This document shows positions 24,601 to 37,169 of a stretch of DNA of 64,000 nt, one piece after another. The notes under the pieces were generated by a model. The model did not search any database. It was not told the origin of the DNA and worked only from the letters and a program-made list of their open reading frames with translations. The stretch covers positions 7,131,058 to 7,195,057 of the forward strand of contig NC_063062.1 in NCBI RefSeq assembly GCF_018812025.1, read 5' to 3'. Numbering within the stretch: the first letter of the stretch is position 1; every line of letters begins with the position of its first letter. The DNA comes from Megalobrama amblycephala (Eukaryota; Chordata; Actinopteri; Cypriniformes; Xenocyprididae). The translations under genes were made by a program, and so were the position numbers.

Positions 24601-25722
24601 GTAAATACAAAGACACTTTAGTTCTGTTTTACTCTTTCATAGTTTTTGTGTACCTTTCAATATAAGAGCTGTATTTTTGTTTTTTTCAGGCTGTGTCTGA
24701 GCAGCAGAAATATAATATCATATCACGGTTCAAGTCAAAGTCACACATTAGAGACGAGAATGAACTTGCAAAAGAATAAACCACAATTTTATTTGTGAAT
24801 TATTGTGCTCATGCTTCAGGGGATACTTAGATGGAAGCAATTCCACAAAATGTTGATGTAATTTTACCTCCTGATCATTACACACAGATCTCAAATAATT
24901 TCCTTTAATTTCACTAGATTGGTAATAGACGGAGACAAGAGCTTTGATTTAGAGCTAATGTTCTTGATGCATCTAATGCCATGTTCCTGTCCTGTGCCGG
25001 CCTGCCTTCATTTTAATAGGATTAGCAGTGCCCTGTGGATTGTGGGGGGGGTGCTGTGTCAGTAAAGCATCTGATCCATTTGAAGCACAAAACCCCCCCT
25101 GTTGCTAGCGTCTATGGAGGATGCTATAGTGCACTTAAAAAAATAAAGCAAGCCTCTCTTTTCTTTGGTCTACCTTCTAGTGTCTCCTGTGCAGCGTCTG
25201 TGCCTGCAGAGGAAGCTGGGACATGACCTGGCCAAGAAGCTTTTGTGCTTTGTGGAGAGCTGTGTGGTCTCTATTCACTCTTCTGCCTGTGCACACCATT
25301 AGCGCTCAATGATGAGAAATAAGCCTCAGTTGTGTTGCCTGTTGGCTCAAATGAACAATGAAGTGCTTGCTTTTTTTTTTTTTTTTTTTTTTCTTCTTGG
25401 AACAGGGAATGGATGCATTGCCTTTGTGTATCAACCTGTCAGAAATGATCTGATCATCCCTGCAAACGTGTACGTGCCAGGACACACATCTTCCGCTGAA
25501 GACCAGAGCATTATTTAGTTTTTTTCTGTTTTTTTTTTTTACTGTATAGGGTATAGTCAGCTTTTTTTACTTCGTTTATTGGATTAATTGGAATTGGAAA
25601 TAATTATATGAAATCTGAATATGTAAATCTGAATATATAGTTATAAGCCTGAATATATAGATACAAATCTGAATATATATAGTTATAAATGCAAATAGGC
25701 CTATATAGTTGTAACTATATAT
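21631..25722. other. Intronic DNA with a probable old repeat block
   Basis: No gene. The block from about 23690 to 24600 (for example GATTGGCTGAGAGCCGTGCG near 24202) resembles a recurrent fish repeat, but I could not find its ends. The block 23270-23480 is rich in TAATTA-type motifs. An array of four loosely tandem AAATCTGAATATATAG units occupies about 25608-25690, just before the next element. Confidence 0.4.
23591..23654. repeat. (TTA)n and (TA)n microsatellites
   Basis: (TTA)7 occupies 23591-23611. A TA-rich tract of about 28 bases follows at 23627-23654. A short ATA run precedes them near 23555-23570. Confidence 0.95.
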
Positions 25723-26663
25723 GGGTCATTAACGAATAAGGTTTTTAAAAGTGTAAATAAAACATAATGGAGATATAATTACTTTTTAAGTTTTATTAAG
25801 TGTTAACAATGAGATTATGTGGTTTTTATAATCAGTTAACACTGCCCGTGTTTTTTTTTTTTTTTGTTGTTGTTTGTTTTTACAAGATGGATCTGTCACC
25901 AAAAAAGTCATTCGTTTTAATCAAAATTTAAGATTTACCGAACAACACTTTTGGTTATACCGAATGACAATATTTTCAAACAACGCTAACAGGCTTATAG
26001 CTATCTAGCAAAAGGACAGTCAAACATTTTATATTTAGTATGTTTTTAAAATATTTAAACATTTTCCATATTTTATAGCGGTTGTACTGAATGACCTGAT
26101 GTTTCAGGATTTATATGAGCAAGTAAAAACATGCATTTTTCAAATAGTTAAGAGAGAGTCTGTAACTTTGCTTCATGACCATGTGGCCATTTGCAGGTGT
26201 CTGAATGATGTCACATCCTGTCACATGATATTGACTGCATGACTTGATCCAAAATGGTACCTTTATGTTGGTTACTCCGAGTGACATCAGTGAAATTCAT
26301 TTTTCTGGACATTATTTCTCATAACAAAGCAATGATTTCTACCATTTTTAATACCATTTTGCACTATGTTGATATATGATGTTATATAAAAAAAAATATA
26401 TACATTTTATTAAATTTTAACATATATTTTAATCTCAAAAAAGGGCTGTACTGGACATTGGATGGTTAAACCGAATGACCTTTTGACACTTCAAAATCTT
26501 TAAAATACCTTTATATTTAACAAAATATAATTAAAACCTTTTGGATTCAATAAAAGAGATCTGGTTGTACTACCTTGCATACTATGGATGTCATATCTTT
26601 GTTTTTTATTATTATTAATTTAAGGCCTTTGGACAGAAAAATGACCCGTCATGTCATTGACCC
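25723..26663 (-). mobile_element. TCATTCGG-palindrome element, copy 2 (reverse)
   Basis: A 941-bp relative of the element at 17590 in opposite orientation: starts GGGTCATTAACGAATAAGG, ends GTCATTGACCC. It shares the internal palindromes and the distal block with CCTTTTGGATTCAATA. The copy is more diverged than copy 1 and has small insertions such as a T-run at 25851-25865. No coding capacity. Confidence 0.85.
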
Positions 26664-27388
26664 AAATTCATTAATATATTAAAATTTGTATCTATATATT
26701 CAGACTTATACGCACACATACAACATGCACATTTATTTAAAATACATTGAATTATTAAAGATCATACCAGTATTAGATCATATTACCATATTATTTTTTT
26801 AATTGTTGCATTTACTGCTTTGTATAAGAAGCAGTGAATTGTAAATCATTTTACGGGGCCTTTCAGTAATTCAAAAAGTATTCCCTCTTTATGTCTTTTT
26901 ATAGATCTTTAAATATTTGCACAAATCTTGTAATGCATTTATGCAAAGTCAACAGATGATGTTGTTTTTGGCTCAGGCTCAGTAAAGTTTTCATTTCTCT
27001 AAGGTTTCTGTTCCACAGTTCCTTTTATACACTGATCTTATCATTGAGATTACCTTTGATTCAGCAATCCTGTGGCCGGCTTTGCAAGCCAGAGATGACT
27101 TTGCCAACCTCATGTAAGCAAACTAGGGCATGTGAGCCGTCTGCTTTCCATATCTGACATCATGCCAGATGGGCAGTGCCCATTTGGTTTCTTACAGAGA
27201 TCAGGGAGATAGGAGGATTAGTTTCTGGTATTTATTAATAAAGGCTTTAGAATATGATGTAAAGTCCAAATAGTATGATTAGCATGGGACGTTCTTGTGT
27301 ACAGGCACACTCTGGTTTTCTGTATCTCTAGTAGACAGGTGTTTTATTTAAAATAACATAATTTGTGGTTTAATTCACCCCCAAATTG
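26664..27388. other. Intronic DNA, nothing recognised
   Basis: No gene. The only structure is the right arm (26684-26709) of an inverted repeat flanking the preceding element. Confidence 0.4.
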
Positions 27389-27745
27389 AGGGGTGTTTAC
27401 GTGACAGTGTTTTCAATTAAAAAACATTTAAAAAATGCGTTTTGGCCGTTTATGAAGTTTTGAGGGCCTGAAAACGCAAACTTTGAAAATGGGTTTCAAA
27501 GTGCACGTTTTTGAAAATGATAACATTATCGCCTCTGTAAACTACAAAAATGCAAATTTGAAAATGGTGATGTCATGCCCGTGCGTGTTAACTGTTCCGT
27601 CTATAGGCGCGTAGTGTTTCTTTACAAAGTGACATCGCCAACTACTGGCCTGGCGTGCATACTACAGTGTTTTTAGTTGCTTTTGTGGATCCATGTGGAT
27701 GGGGATCTTGATTTTGACAATGGTGTCATCTGTACAGGAAAAATC
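27389..27745 (+). mobile_element. GTTTACGTGACAG element, copy 1
   Basis: It shares its left end (AGGGG..GTTTAC.TGACAG), the middle block AAAGTGACATCGCCAACTAC and the right part with 52332-52762, in the same orientation. Right boundary approximate. No coding capacity; the mobilising superfamily is unknown. Confidence 0.65.
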
Positions 27746-28814
27746 AAAGGATGCTGTCATTTTTTTGCCCACCTTCATGTCTTTGCAAACTTGTATGACT
27801 TTCTTTCTTCAATGGAAAAAAACGTTTTGTCACAAATGTTTAGCTGCTCTTTTGAAAGTCAGTGGTTACTGATGAACAATAAAACCATGCTGAAAGTGTC
27901 ATAAAATAACATGTCCTCTGATTCAATATGACAGCTTTGCGTGAAGCAGCAGTTCTCAAATCTCATTGGCATTTGATTCAAATTTGCCATGACGGTCATG
28001 AAATATGCGAGAACCTGTGAAGTTTGATGTCACTGATGAATGGGATTTGAGAGCTGTGGCAGAGGGAAAGATTTGGTGAGTGAATGATGATGAAATTGCC
28101 ATTTTATTGGTGAATAATTCATTTAAATTAATTTAGTTTGTGTTTCTATGTCTGTAATAATTTCCTTTTAAAGTGTATGTCAGCATGATGTATATAACTG
28201 ATGACAGTCCAAATGTAAAGCTTATAGAGAGTAGTTTGTGTGCCTTCACATTGCTGTCTGCATATGGTCTCTCAGTTTGACACTGAGAAGTTGTTAATTG
28301 GCCCCATGGAGGACGTGTCTGAATGTTTAATGCAGCACTTGCTGTTTGTCATCAGTTTTGTCTTTCAACATCCATCTGACATCAAACTTCTGTTATCTGT
28401 GATACCGATATCAGTCTCTGAGGAGACCAAGACAGCCTGCACTGCTTTTTTTTTTTTTTAGTTTTGTTACATTTTCAGTAGAAATGAGAGGAGGGAGCAA
28501 ATCAAACCCAGCAGCAGCAGTCACTGAGGCTTCCTTTGGCTGTGAGTGATCGCATAGAACATCTTGGAGGTTGAGTCATTGCTTTTCGAACAACGTTCAT
28601 GTTGTCTTACGTCCAAGTTATCTCTTCTGTCATCACTGTAATGCATATAAACATCTCTAGCTCTGACATCGGCAGCAATATGGCAGGGAAGGGCATTTGT
28701 AGAGTAGTTTATGGGATAGAATGGATTTGGGTTGTCAGAACACTGTAATTTTAGTAGTCAATACCAATACAAGTGAAATTGCCTCTATACCAATGTAAGA
28801 GGGTTAAAATATAT
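27746..28814. other. Intronic DNA, nothing recognised
   Basis: Only short chance frames and a T13 run near 28446. No repeat termini were recognised. Confidence 0.4.
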
Positions 28815-29145
28815 ACACTACTGGTCAAAAGTTTGAGGTCCGTAAGATTTTAAATTCTTTTGCAAACCAATGTTGCATTTATTTGATTGAAATTTACATT
28901 AAAAACATTCAAATATTATTACAATAATAAGATATGTGTTTTCTGTTTTAATGTATTTTAAAATGCATTTTCCCCTTTTGAAGCTGAGTTTTCAGCAGCC
29001 ATTACTTCAGTCTTCAATGTCAAATGATCCTTCAGAAATATTTCTAATATTCCAAATTGGTGCCCAAGAAACATTTCTTTTCTAAGTGTTGAAAACAATT
29101 GTGCTGCCAATAATACAGTAAAGATCAGAGACACAAATTTCAAAC
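28815..29145. mobile_element. ACACTACTGGTCAAAAGTTTG repeat fragment
   Basis: Begins with ACACTACTGGTCAAAAGTT and continues through a block with TTTTCAGCAGCCATTACTTC. I recognise the arrangement as an interspersed repeat common in cyprinid fishes. Right end approximate. Class uncertain. Confidence 0.6.
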
Positions 29146-30415
29146 AATGGAAAACAATGGAACAAAGATAAAAAAAAATGACGTAAACCGTGATTGAAGT
29201 TGATTTTTCAGGAAGTCCTGCTATCTTTCTGGAGATTATTGTAATATAATATTTTGCAATACTATTGCTACTGTATATAATAGATGCACACCATTATTTG
29301 CATTGTGCTTAGCTTGACCTTACATATTCAAACCATTCAGACTTGCTTGACCGTTGATCATTACATTTTTATTATTTTAGTGTCAACTAACTTTTGACAT
29401 TCTTAGACCGGATACTATTCCAACATCCACTGTTTGTGCTGAACTCTGAATAAAAGGCCTATTTCAGGTTTATCCTGCCAATTTTTATACTTCTCACACT
29501 AAAAATAATAGTATTAGTGATAATACCAGTCTTAAAACCAAATGGAAATCTGTCATGTTGTGTATCCACAATGCTTTACTGTGAAAAGATGTCCAGTCAG
29601 GCATTCCTCTAGATAAAGAAATGCTTTTGTGTATTGTGTATGTTGCAGGGCATTGATCTTGAGTAAACGGAACTACGGGAAGTTTTCCCTTGCTCTTGAA
29701 CTCACGCACTGTTTAGTTTGCCCAGTGGGACATCAGGCAGAGTGGGGTCTTCCTTTCCTGGATGGGGGAGTTAGTGGAGGTTTATTTTTGGGTCTCAAAG
29801 GAAATTTAGCTTTTGAGAGAATACATATGTCTTTTTGACAGGTTGGCCACTGATCCTGCCACAAAAGTAAGTGTAATTCAACATTCTTGCTTCTTCTAAA
29901 TATATCTCAGATTTGAAAAAAGCCTTTTGTAGTCTAGAAAAGACTCTGGAAGCATTATTGGTCAAAGACTCTAGCTCAGTCTAAAAGTGTGTTTAGATTT
30001 AAGTGTTCAAAGAATAACAAACTTAGAGCTGAAGAAACGCCCTTGATGACTTGGTGGGGATTTTTTACATAATCAATAAGTAGATCCTCATAAGGAGTCT
30101 GGACCACCAGATGTAGCCCACCAGCTTCACTGCCAACATGTTGAAAATGTCAACATGTCTAATTAAAACCATTACAAATGATGCGGACCCTCTTCAGCTA
30201 ATCGAAGATGTTTGCTTTTGCGTGATTGACTGCTATAAAAGTTTGAGGCCCATGTCAATGGTTCTCATCAGAGAGACAAACACAATAACTTTAAAGTTTC
30301 CATCTTCTCATCAAGGGCTTAAATAGAGGAACTGTTTGGAAACTCTCAATTGTACTGGCCTGTCACTGTCTGTGATTGATTTTGTTGAACCTTGTGGTAA
30401 GGTTCAACATTACAC

Positions 30416-30447
<32 letters not shown>

Positions 30448-31859
30448 GAAAGATTTCCCATGATCCTTCTGTTTGAACATGCAAATAATCCAAATGTTTT
30501 AGTATAAAGGCTAAACCACATATATATATGTGTTAGATTTGTATAGATTTTTCAATGCAATACTTTTTCCCCCATTATTTTATTTTTTTGTATTTTATTT
30601 TATTTTGAAGAAGATGGGGGAACAGGGTCAAAATGTTTTGAAATCAGGTTCTGAACTTATTTCATCTGCACACCACTAAGCTACAGCTCTGGCTCGCTCA
30701 TGTTTCTAAAGGTCAGAAATCCAAACATCTAATGCAGTAATGGAAGTCACTCTGTCAAGATGAGATGTGGCTTCCTGGTAATGCAGTTTGTCTGTGATGG
30801 ACAGAACTGGATGTGTCTCGAGTCACATCTTAAAGCATTTTGTGTCATATTACAGCATTACCAGTTCATAGCAAACCCATGCATGGACTGCAAAAGCACT
30901 TTTCACATTTATTACAAGAAGCATTGATGAAAAGCTCGGCAGATTCAGATTTTTATGTAAGCATTGTTTGTAGATGAAATAAAATGACATCATCTGTTGG
31001 TTGTAGCATCTACTTTCCAGCCCTAAATGATATATAAACGTAATGTGTCTGGGAAAGGCATCTTTCCCGCGCACTGTGTCTGGGGAACGGTTTGTGTTTG
31101 TGTATGCATGTGGGTGTGTTAATTGTCTCTGTGATTAATAATGGTTGTCTGTAGTAAGATGAATTGGCAGGCTCCTGCCCTCAAATGTTTGTTGGCGAAA
31201 TCTATATTTAATTGCACAGTAATGGCCTGAAATGAAAAAAAGAGATCTCTGGTAATCATGAACTTAGATTGAAATGTAATCACATCTTGTTCCTAGCTTC
31301 ATAAGGCAATTAGCCAAAAAATAGGTTTTGTTAAGAAAAGAAAGACCAATTTGGTCTCGCAAGCCTAAGACGACATGTTTCCATTGGGCGTTGCTTAGTG
31401 ATGCCCATGCTCAAATGGAGCTTAAGAACTGGGTGGTTTCTTTCCGACCACATTACACTGACCTTGAATTCATCAGTTTATCCCAGTTGCATCCCCTGTA
31501 TCTTCTGCTGATGTCATCAAGAGGCAACAAAATGGTGTTTTCAGAATTTTTTTTTTTTTGTTGCTTTTTTTCTTCTTGAGGGCAATGAGTCAATTCCTCC
31601 CAAAAATGGATTCTTTCATTCTGAAATGTCCAATGAAGGGCCTAACAGCTCTGCGTGGTGAATGAGTCTATTGCTTTTTTTCCAACCTACTGAGTTCTAG
31701 AAGAGCATTAAATAGGGAATTTTTTAATCATTGCATTAAATCTTTTATGTCAGTTCACCAAAAAGAATTGTTCGCTGTTTGCTAATTTAATCCGTGAATC
31801 TTTCTGTAGGTTACATTATTACATTGCTAGGTAATGACGCGTTAGTATCTTTTTGAGTA
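29146..31859. other. Intronic DNA, nothing recognised
   Basis: No gene. It contains a 10-bp perfect hairpin at 30384-30408 and a T28 run shortly after it. Otherwise unremarkable. Confidence 0.4.
30420..30447. repeat. Poly-T run (28 bases)
   Basis: An uninterrupted homopolymer, possibly the tail of a degraded retroposed sequence on the minus strand, though no body was recognised. Confidence 0.95.
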
Positions 31860-32779
31860 TTAAAGGGAGAGTTCACCCAAAAATTAAAGTTATTCCATGA
31901 TTTACTCACCCTCAAGCCATCCTAGGTGTATATGACTATCTTCTTTCAGACGAACTCAATCGGAAATGTATTTAAAAATATCCTTGCCTTTGCAACCATT
32001 ATAATGGTAGTGAATGGGGGGGGGGGCGTGTTTTGAAACCAAAATTAAATGCATCCATCCATCATAAAACAATAATCCATACGACTCCAGGGGGTTAATA
32101 AAGGCTTTCTTTTTGTAAAAAAAATATCCATATTTAAAACTAATTCTAATTTAACTAGCTTCCGTCAGACGACCGTACGCATACTGCGCAAGTTGACTTG
32201 CGGCAAATGAGTAACCCTCATGTGATGTATGACGCAGGATGTAGGAGTATCGTAAGCTTAGACGCCTCTCGTGATTTAAACAAATAGGGCTGGGCAACAA
32301 ACTGAAGCTCTTCTTCTATTATATTGAAATCCTCTGACATTTCTCTTTAAAATTTCTCGTTTTAGACTTCTAATTTATGACCGGTGTTTTGCTTTGCTCT
32401 ATCCTCCGCGCTTCCGCGTTTGTCATTGCATCATGCATCGGGTCAGAGTTCACTTTTCCACTTCAAATCAATACATACGGCCATTGCCGAAAGCTAGTTA
32501 TTTTACTTTATACAGTTTTAAATATGGATATTTTTCTTACAAAAACCCATCAATTTGATTCAGAAGTCCTTTATTAAACCCCTGGAGCCATAATGGATTA
32601 TTTTTATGATGGATGGATGCATTTATTTTGGGCTTCAAAACATGCCCCTGTTCACTACCATTATAAATCTTGGGAGAACCAGGATATTTTTAAATATATC
32701 TTGTGTTCGTCTGAAAGAAGATGGCTTGAGGGTGAGTAAATCATGAGAATTTTCATTTTTGGGTCAACTATCCCTTTAA
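31860..32779. mobile_element. Fold-back TTAA-type element, about 0.9 kb
   Basis: Flanked by TTAA (31860-31863 and 32776-32779). Ends AGGGAGAGTTCACCCAAAAA and TTTTTGGGTCAACTATCCCT are inverted. Inward of them, blocks such as GATTTACTCACCCTCAAGCC and GCATCCATCCATCATAAAA recur in reverse complement on the other side, so two arms of roughly 300 bases face each other around a unique centre. No coding capacity. Related ends occur at 12907, 39254, 49753, 51168 and 51383. Confidence 0.85.
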
Positions 32780-34003
32780 GAGTGATTGATTCACTCAACA
32801 GATTCTTTCAAACACAGTTGTTCAAGACCAAAATGTATTCAGCTATAGGAAAATGTGGATTTTATCCAATTGAAATCAAATGGATAGTGAAAGCTAGTAG
32901 TTCACTAACTGAATGGTGCCATATGGTTTGTAACATTGACAAAATAGAAAATGGTTTCATTATTCTTTCGAATAACATACCAGAAGGTCCATTTTTGAGT
33001 TTAGAGCACTGAATTTGGGTTTAGGTCATAGTCAGAGTTTAAAAAGCTAATATGTTATCTTAATCCTAAAATTACTTTGCACTTCACACATTTTGACACT
33101 ATTCAGGCTTCTTATATTTGTTTTTTTAAGCCACCCTATTTCTAGCTTGTCATTCAATGCATTCAACTATAATTATTACATTAATCTTGCCTTCTTGGGT
33201 TGAATGTTCATTTCACAGCCAATGTTAAAATTAATCTTCCAGAGCTGCCGCACAGTGTCTAAACGCACGTTATCAGCTCCATTATAAATTAATTCTGGTA
33301 ATTATCTATCAGTTCTGCATTCAGACATCCGTTGCATTAGTCTGGTTAAACATGATCTAATCTGGAAAGCAGCCATTAAACAAAGATTATCTTGCTTTGT
33401 ATGAATAGAATATTTACATTTGAGAGAACAATACAAACCCTCCGTTTCTTACTGCCGGAGTCACGCTGATGGCTTGTCCGGCACTGTGGCTGGCTGCACA
33501 TTTTTCCATTCTTTCTTTCACCCAAGTGGGCACGTTCAAGTCGACGTTCCATTCACTTTGAAGTATCGCAAGTTAAATTGGATAGTGTCTGCGCAGCATA
33601 AAGTGCACTCAAGAATTATTTGTCTTACTTAGACCGTATCTGATTTATAGCGGAAAGATCCATTTGAAATAGCAGTTCCCTCTGAAATCTATAACCTCAG
33701 AACCCACGGAGGCGCTTGGCTTTTCATAGGGTTTGGTTTCAGCTCATGTAATGGTTGTCGTTGGTTAATATCACAGTTTAAGCTCTGTTTAAATGCTTTA
33801 ATCATCCATTGGTCAGGATTGTCTTTCTTTTGGGTCTGGTCTTGACAGGGCTACTTGGCATCTACTCAGGTTGATTTGGCTTAAGTAATATTTTGCTGTT
33901 CTTTCAAATTGTACTTTCAAACTGAAGGTACTTTAACCAAAAGGATTCACCCTTTACATAATGGAAAACATGTAATACCAGCACATCTATGGAGCCCCGA
34001 AGG
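32780..34003. other. Intronic DNA with a possible conserved block
   Basis: No gene. The segment 33230-33420 looks unlike the surrounding repeat DNA and is rich in homeodomain-type TAATT and GATA-like motifs; see the findings. Confidence 0.4.
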
Positions 34004-34134
34004 GACCTTTGCAAAAATAAAAATAAAAACATACGAACATGTGCATGCGCATGAGAAGCTTTTTGCATGCTCACAAGAAACTGTTGTGTGTAAGTCTGTA
34101 TATTTTTATTTTTATTTTTATTTTTGCAAAGGTC
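34004..34134. mobile_element. Small inverted-repeat element
   Basis: About 130 bp with near-perfect inverted ends: GACCTTTGCAAAAATAAAAA at the left and TTTTTATTTTTGCAAAGGTC at the right. No coding capacity. Confidence 0.6.
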
Positions 34135-35039
34135 CTGTCAGGGACCAATCAATGTAAGTGAGAAAAAAAATATTATTTAGAACAAATTTACCAATATATA
34201 CATGGTGTATACATTTCAGTTCCCAAATTGTTTCTTTAATTTGCAAGTAAATGAAGGCAACAACATCTAAATGTAATTTTGGGGAGTGCTTAATAAGCAG
34301 TAGTGAAATAGCGGCAGCTGTTACGGGCTCAGACTTTAACGATAAACCAGATTAAAGGTTAAATCCCCATAGTGGCAACTTGTCTGAGACTGAAAAAACC
34401 TTCAATCTCTCCTGTGATTTTTTTTTTTACGCTCGCACACCATGGAGGGCTTACGTTTCATAATTGTGTTTATAATGGGAGAAAAACAACACGAGAAACA
34501 TCTTGATTATCTTTGCCACAGGGTTCTGTCTGTTGGAACAGGCTGAACTATAACTGAAACCTGTTGTGTAATGCTATTACATTCACAGGAGAATGTTGCT
34601 TGGAAACATATTTGTTGAAATTAAAACTTCTTGTTGAGCTTGAAATCCTGCATGAAGATGCTGGCTTGAGATGGGAATGTGTCATGAACATATAGTGTGG
34701 CATATATGCATATAGCTTATATATAATATAGCTTATAGCTTAAAGTTAAATGTAATTTGGGTTGTCACAAATACTGAAATGTCACTATACCTTTCCCAAA
34801 GAAGTTGTATGATTCTCTCCAGTTTTTATACCAAAAATTGCCATTGAAATGGTCATTCTTTCGCTCTTGCTTTTACTTTCACTCTTTAATAAATTAATTA
34901 TGACCTGTTTTTCATGGCATCTTGAATACCAAAGTACTGAAACTACATCGCTACAAAACACTGTTATACGTTTTGATGTTCATGATATTATTGGTCAGTA
35001 ATCAATATGTGATTTTATAAGTTGTAGCTTTTGTGAGAA
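34135..35039. other. Intronic DNA, nothing recognised
   Basis: AT-rich sequence up to the TCAAG repeat that marks the next LINE tail. Confidence 0.4.
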
Positions 35040-35940
35040 GTCAAGTCAAGTCAAGTCAAATTTATTTATATAGCGCTTTTACAATTGGTAATTGTTTCAA
35101 AGCAGCTTTACATATTAGAAGCACAGAAAAAAAAAGGGAAGTGGTTAAAAATAAGCTGTACAAACAAGCGTGGTAATATGTAACATATACAAGATGGTGC
35201 TACATTAAGCCAATGTCGGCTGACTCCCAGGGGTGGAAAAAACCCCCTAGGAGAAAACCCAGCGTGGGAGAAAAGTCCTAGGAGGGAAAAAACCCCTTGG
35301 AAGATATATATAATATATGTAAATGGATATGGAGATCAAAATCTGAATTATACATTTTTATTATAGAGATTAACAATAGATTATATATATATATTTGTAA
35401 GCGGATACGGGGATTTAAAAATCTATGCAGCCAGAACTGGATCTGTAGGCCCATTGTCTCCTGGGCTGCGTTGTAGTCAGGTCCAGACACAGGTTCTCCA
35501 TCTGATCTGGATACGGCCTGGATCCAGCACCCGGAAAACCTCGGGATAAGCAGAGAGACAGATATTAGCGTAGATGCCATTCTTATTCTGATGTACAGGT
35601 ATATCTAGTGTTATAGGAAATGTTCTCGGTTCCGGCCGACCTAATTATTGCAGCGTAACAATCCTTTAACGGATTTGAAAAATGTTAATGTATTGATAAT
35701 GTGTTATGTGTATGCAAGAGCAAAGAGATGTGTTTTTAGTCTAGATTTAAACTGACAGAGTGTGTCTGCTTCCCGAACAATGCTAGGAAGATTGTTCCAG
35801 AGTTTAGGTGCTAAATAGGAAAAGGATCTGCCGCCTTCAGTTGATTTTGATATTCTGGGTATTATCAACTGGCCTGAATTCTGAGATCGCAATAAACGTG
35901 AAGGAGAAAAATGAAACATTCCTACAGTTTTGCAAAGGCT
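35040..35940 (-). mobile_element. LINE 3' fragment with (TCAAG)n tail
   Basis: On the minus strand this is the 3' end of a non-LTR element. Coding remnant 35704-35919, a 3' UTR with CCCTAGGAGAAAACCCAGCG-type sequence (35245-35300), and a terminal array of four TCAAG/GTCAA units at 35040-35059 followed by a TTTATTTATATAGCGC block. The head is missing beyond about 35940. Assignment to the L2/CR1 group is by analogy with the fragment at 5172. Confidence 0.75.
35704..35919 (-). pseudogene. LINE ORF2 C-terminal remnant
   Basis: A 71-residue open frame ends in the characteristic C-terminal block of L2/CR1-type polyproteins (SFSYLAPKLWNNLPS and FKSRLKTHLF), very close in pattern to the end of the fragment at 5898-6563. 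No reverse-transcriptase core is present, so this is a severely 5'-truncated copy. Confidence 0.8.
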
Positions 35941-36431
35941 AATACTGTCTTTCTCCAGGGGTATATTGAGAAGAGCTATTGGATTTAGTCAGACCAGGAC
36001 AAGCTTTTCCAGCTGTGAGAAATGAATGTAAGGTTGACAAGCCCCTTCCATGAAAGTTCTGCATCTTGCCTTGAAATTCCCTGGTCACTATTTGAGTCCT
36101 TCACTTACAATCCTACTCTTTCTTTTGTTTCTCTTTCCCTCCCACTGTTTGAAGTCATTTAGTGTCCATCTACAGAGAGCATCAGGGATTATATGCAGAA
36201 ATTCTGACAAACTCAAAGTTGAAGCAGTCTAATAAGCTCAGACCTTTAGCACTCTCAGAAAGCTCTGCTAGAGTGCTCTAGATTAGATAGTAGGTGGCTA
36301 CTGGCTTGGTGTCTGCATTTATAGTCCTACTGAGACAAATGGGAGGAGGATGATGTTGATGTAGATGTTGATTGACAGAGCTTGACCTCTGGCTGACTTT
36401 GAAATGGACACCTTCATTTGTTTGCAACTTA
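35941..36431. other. Intronic DNA, nothing recognised
   Basis: No gene or repeat termini recognised, up to the TTA target of the next element. Confidence 0.4.
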
Positions 36432-37166
36432 GGGTGCGTTCACACTTGTTGTTCGGTTCGTTTGGTTCATTTGGTCCGGACCAAAGAAGAAAAAAAAAAA
36501 ACATTTAGTCCTGGTCCGATTAGCGTTCAGATTGGCAATTTTATCACCGAACCAAAAGATACCGAACCTTAAGGCATAGGGATACATTCACAACGTGATT
36601 GGTCGGATTTTATGACGTATTGTCTATTTTGAGACGGAACTTACCGAACATCCAAAACAATGCTGTTTTCTGAGGTAAATGCGCTTGTTGTGTGTACGTA
36701 GCGGGGCATAGCCTGCATGTGATGGTATTTTGGCCAGCTGGAAACTCGTGAAGAGCTTATAAAATGTGCAAAGTGGTCAAAACAGCGGCGGGAATCCATC
36801 TGTAATACACGCAAATGATCTGCTGCGTGGAGACGCGCGTCTGATGCCTGTGATGGGCAAACTCGCGTCTATGACGAGAAAAACCGACATGCATGAGGAT
36901 TCTTTAAATTTTAGGGTCTCGTCTTCCTGTTTTTGGTTCGTTTACATGTCTTTGGTCCGTGTTGAGTTCATATATCATTCGAACCGCACCAGGTTCGTTT
37001 GGAAGCGGACCAAGACCCATCTTTTCAGCGGTCTCGGTCCGCTTGTTTGGTGCGCACCAGGGTTCGGATGGCAGCATTCACATATGTTCAAATGAACCGC
37101 ACTAACCGAGCAATCGCACCAGGGTTCGTTTTAATCGAACCAAACATGACAAGTGTGAACGCACCC
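36432..37166. mobile_element. Harbinger-like non-autonomous element
   Basis: A 735-bp element with perfect 17-base inverted ends (GGGTGCGTTCACACTTG and its complement), flanked by a 3-base TTA duplication (36429-36431 and 37167-37169). A TWA duplication with termini starting GGG fits PIF/Harbinger. The interior is full of GGTTCG and CGAACC motifs in both orientations. No transposase. Small chance frames inside it are not genes. Confidence 0.8.
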
Positions 37167-37169
37167 TTA

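Noticed and set aside
25371..25412. T22 run followed by TTGGAACAG, an acceptor-like site
   Set aside because: The following sequence has no conserved coding pattern and no frame matching TMTC2.
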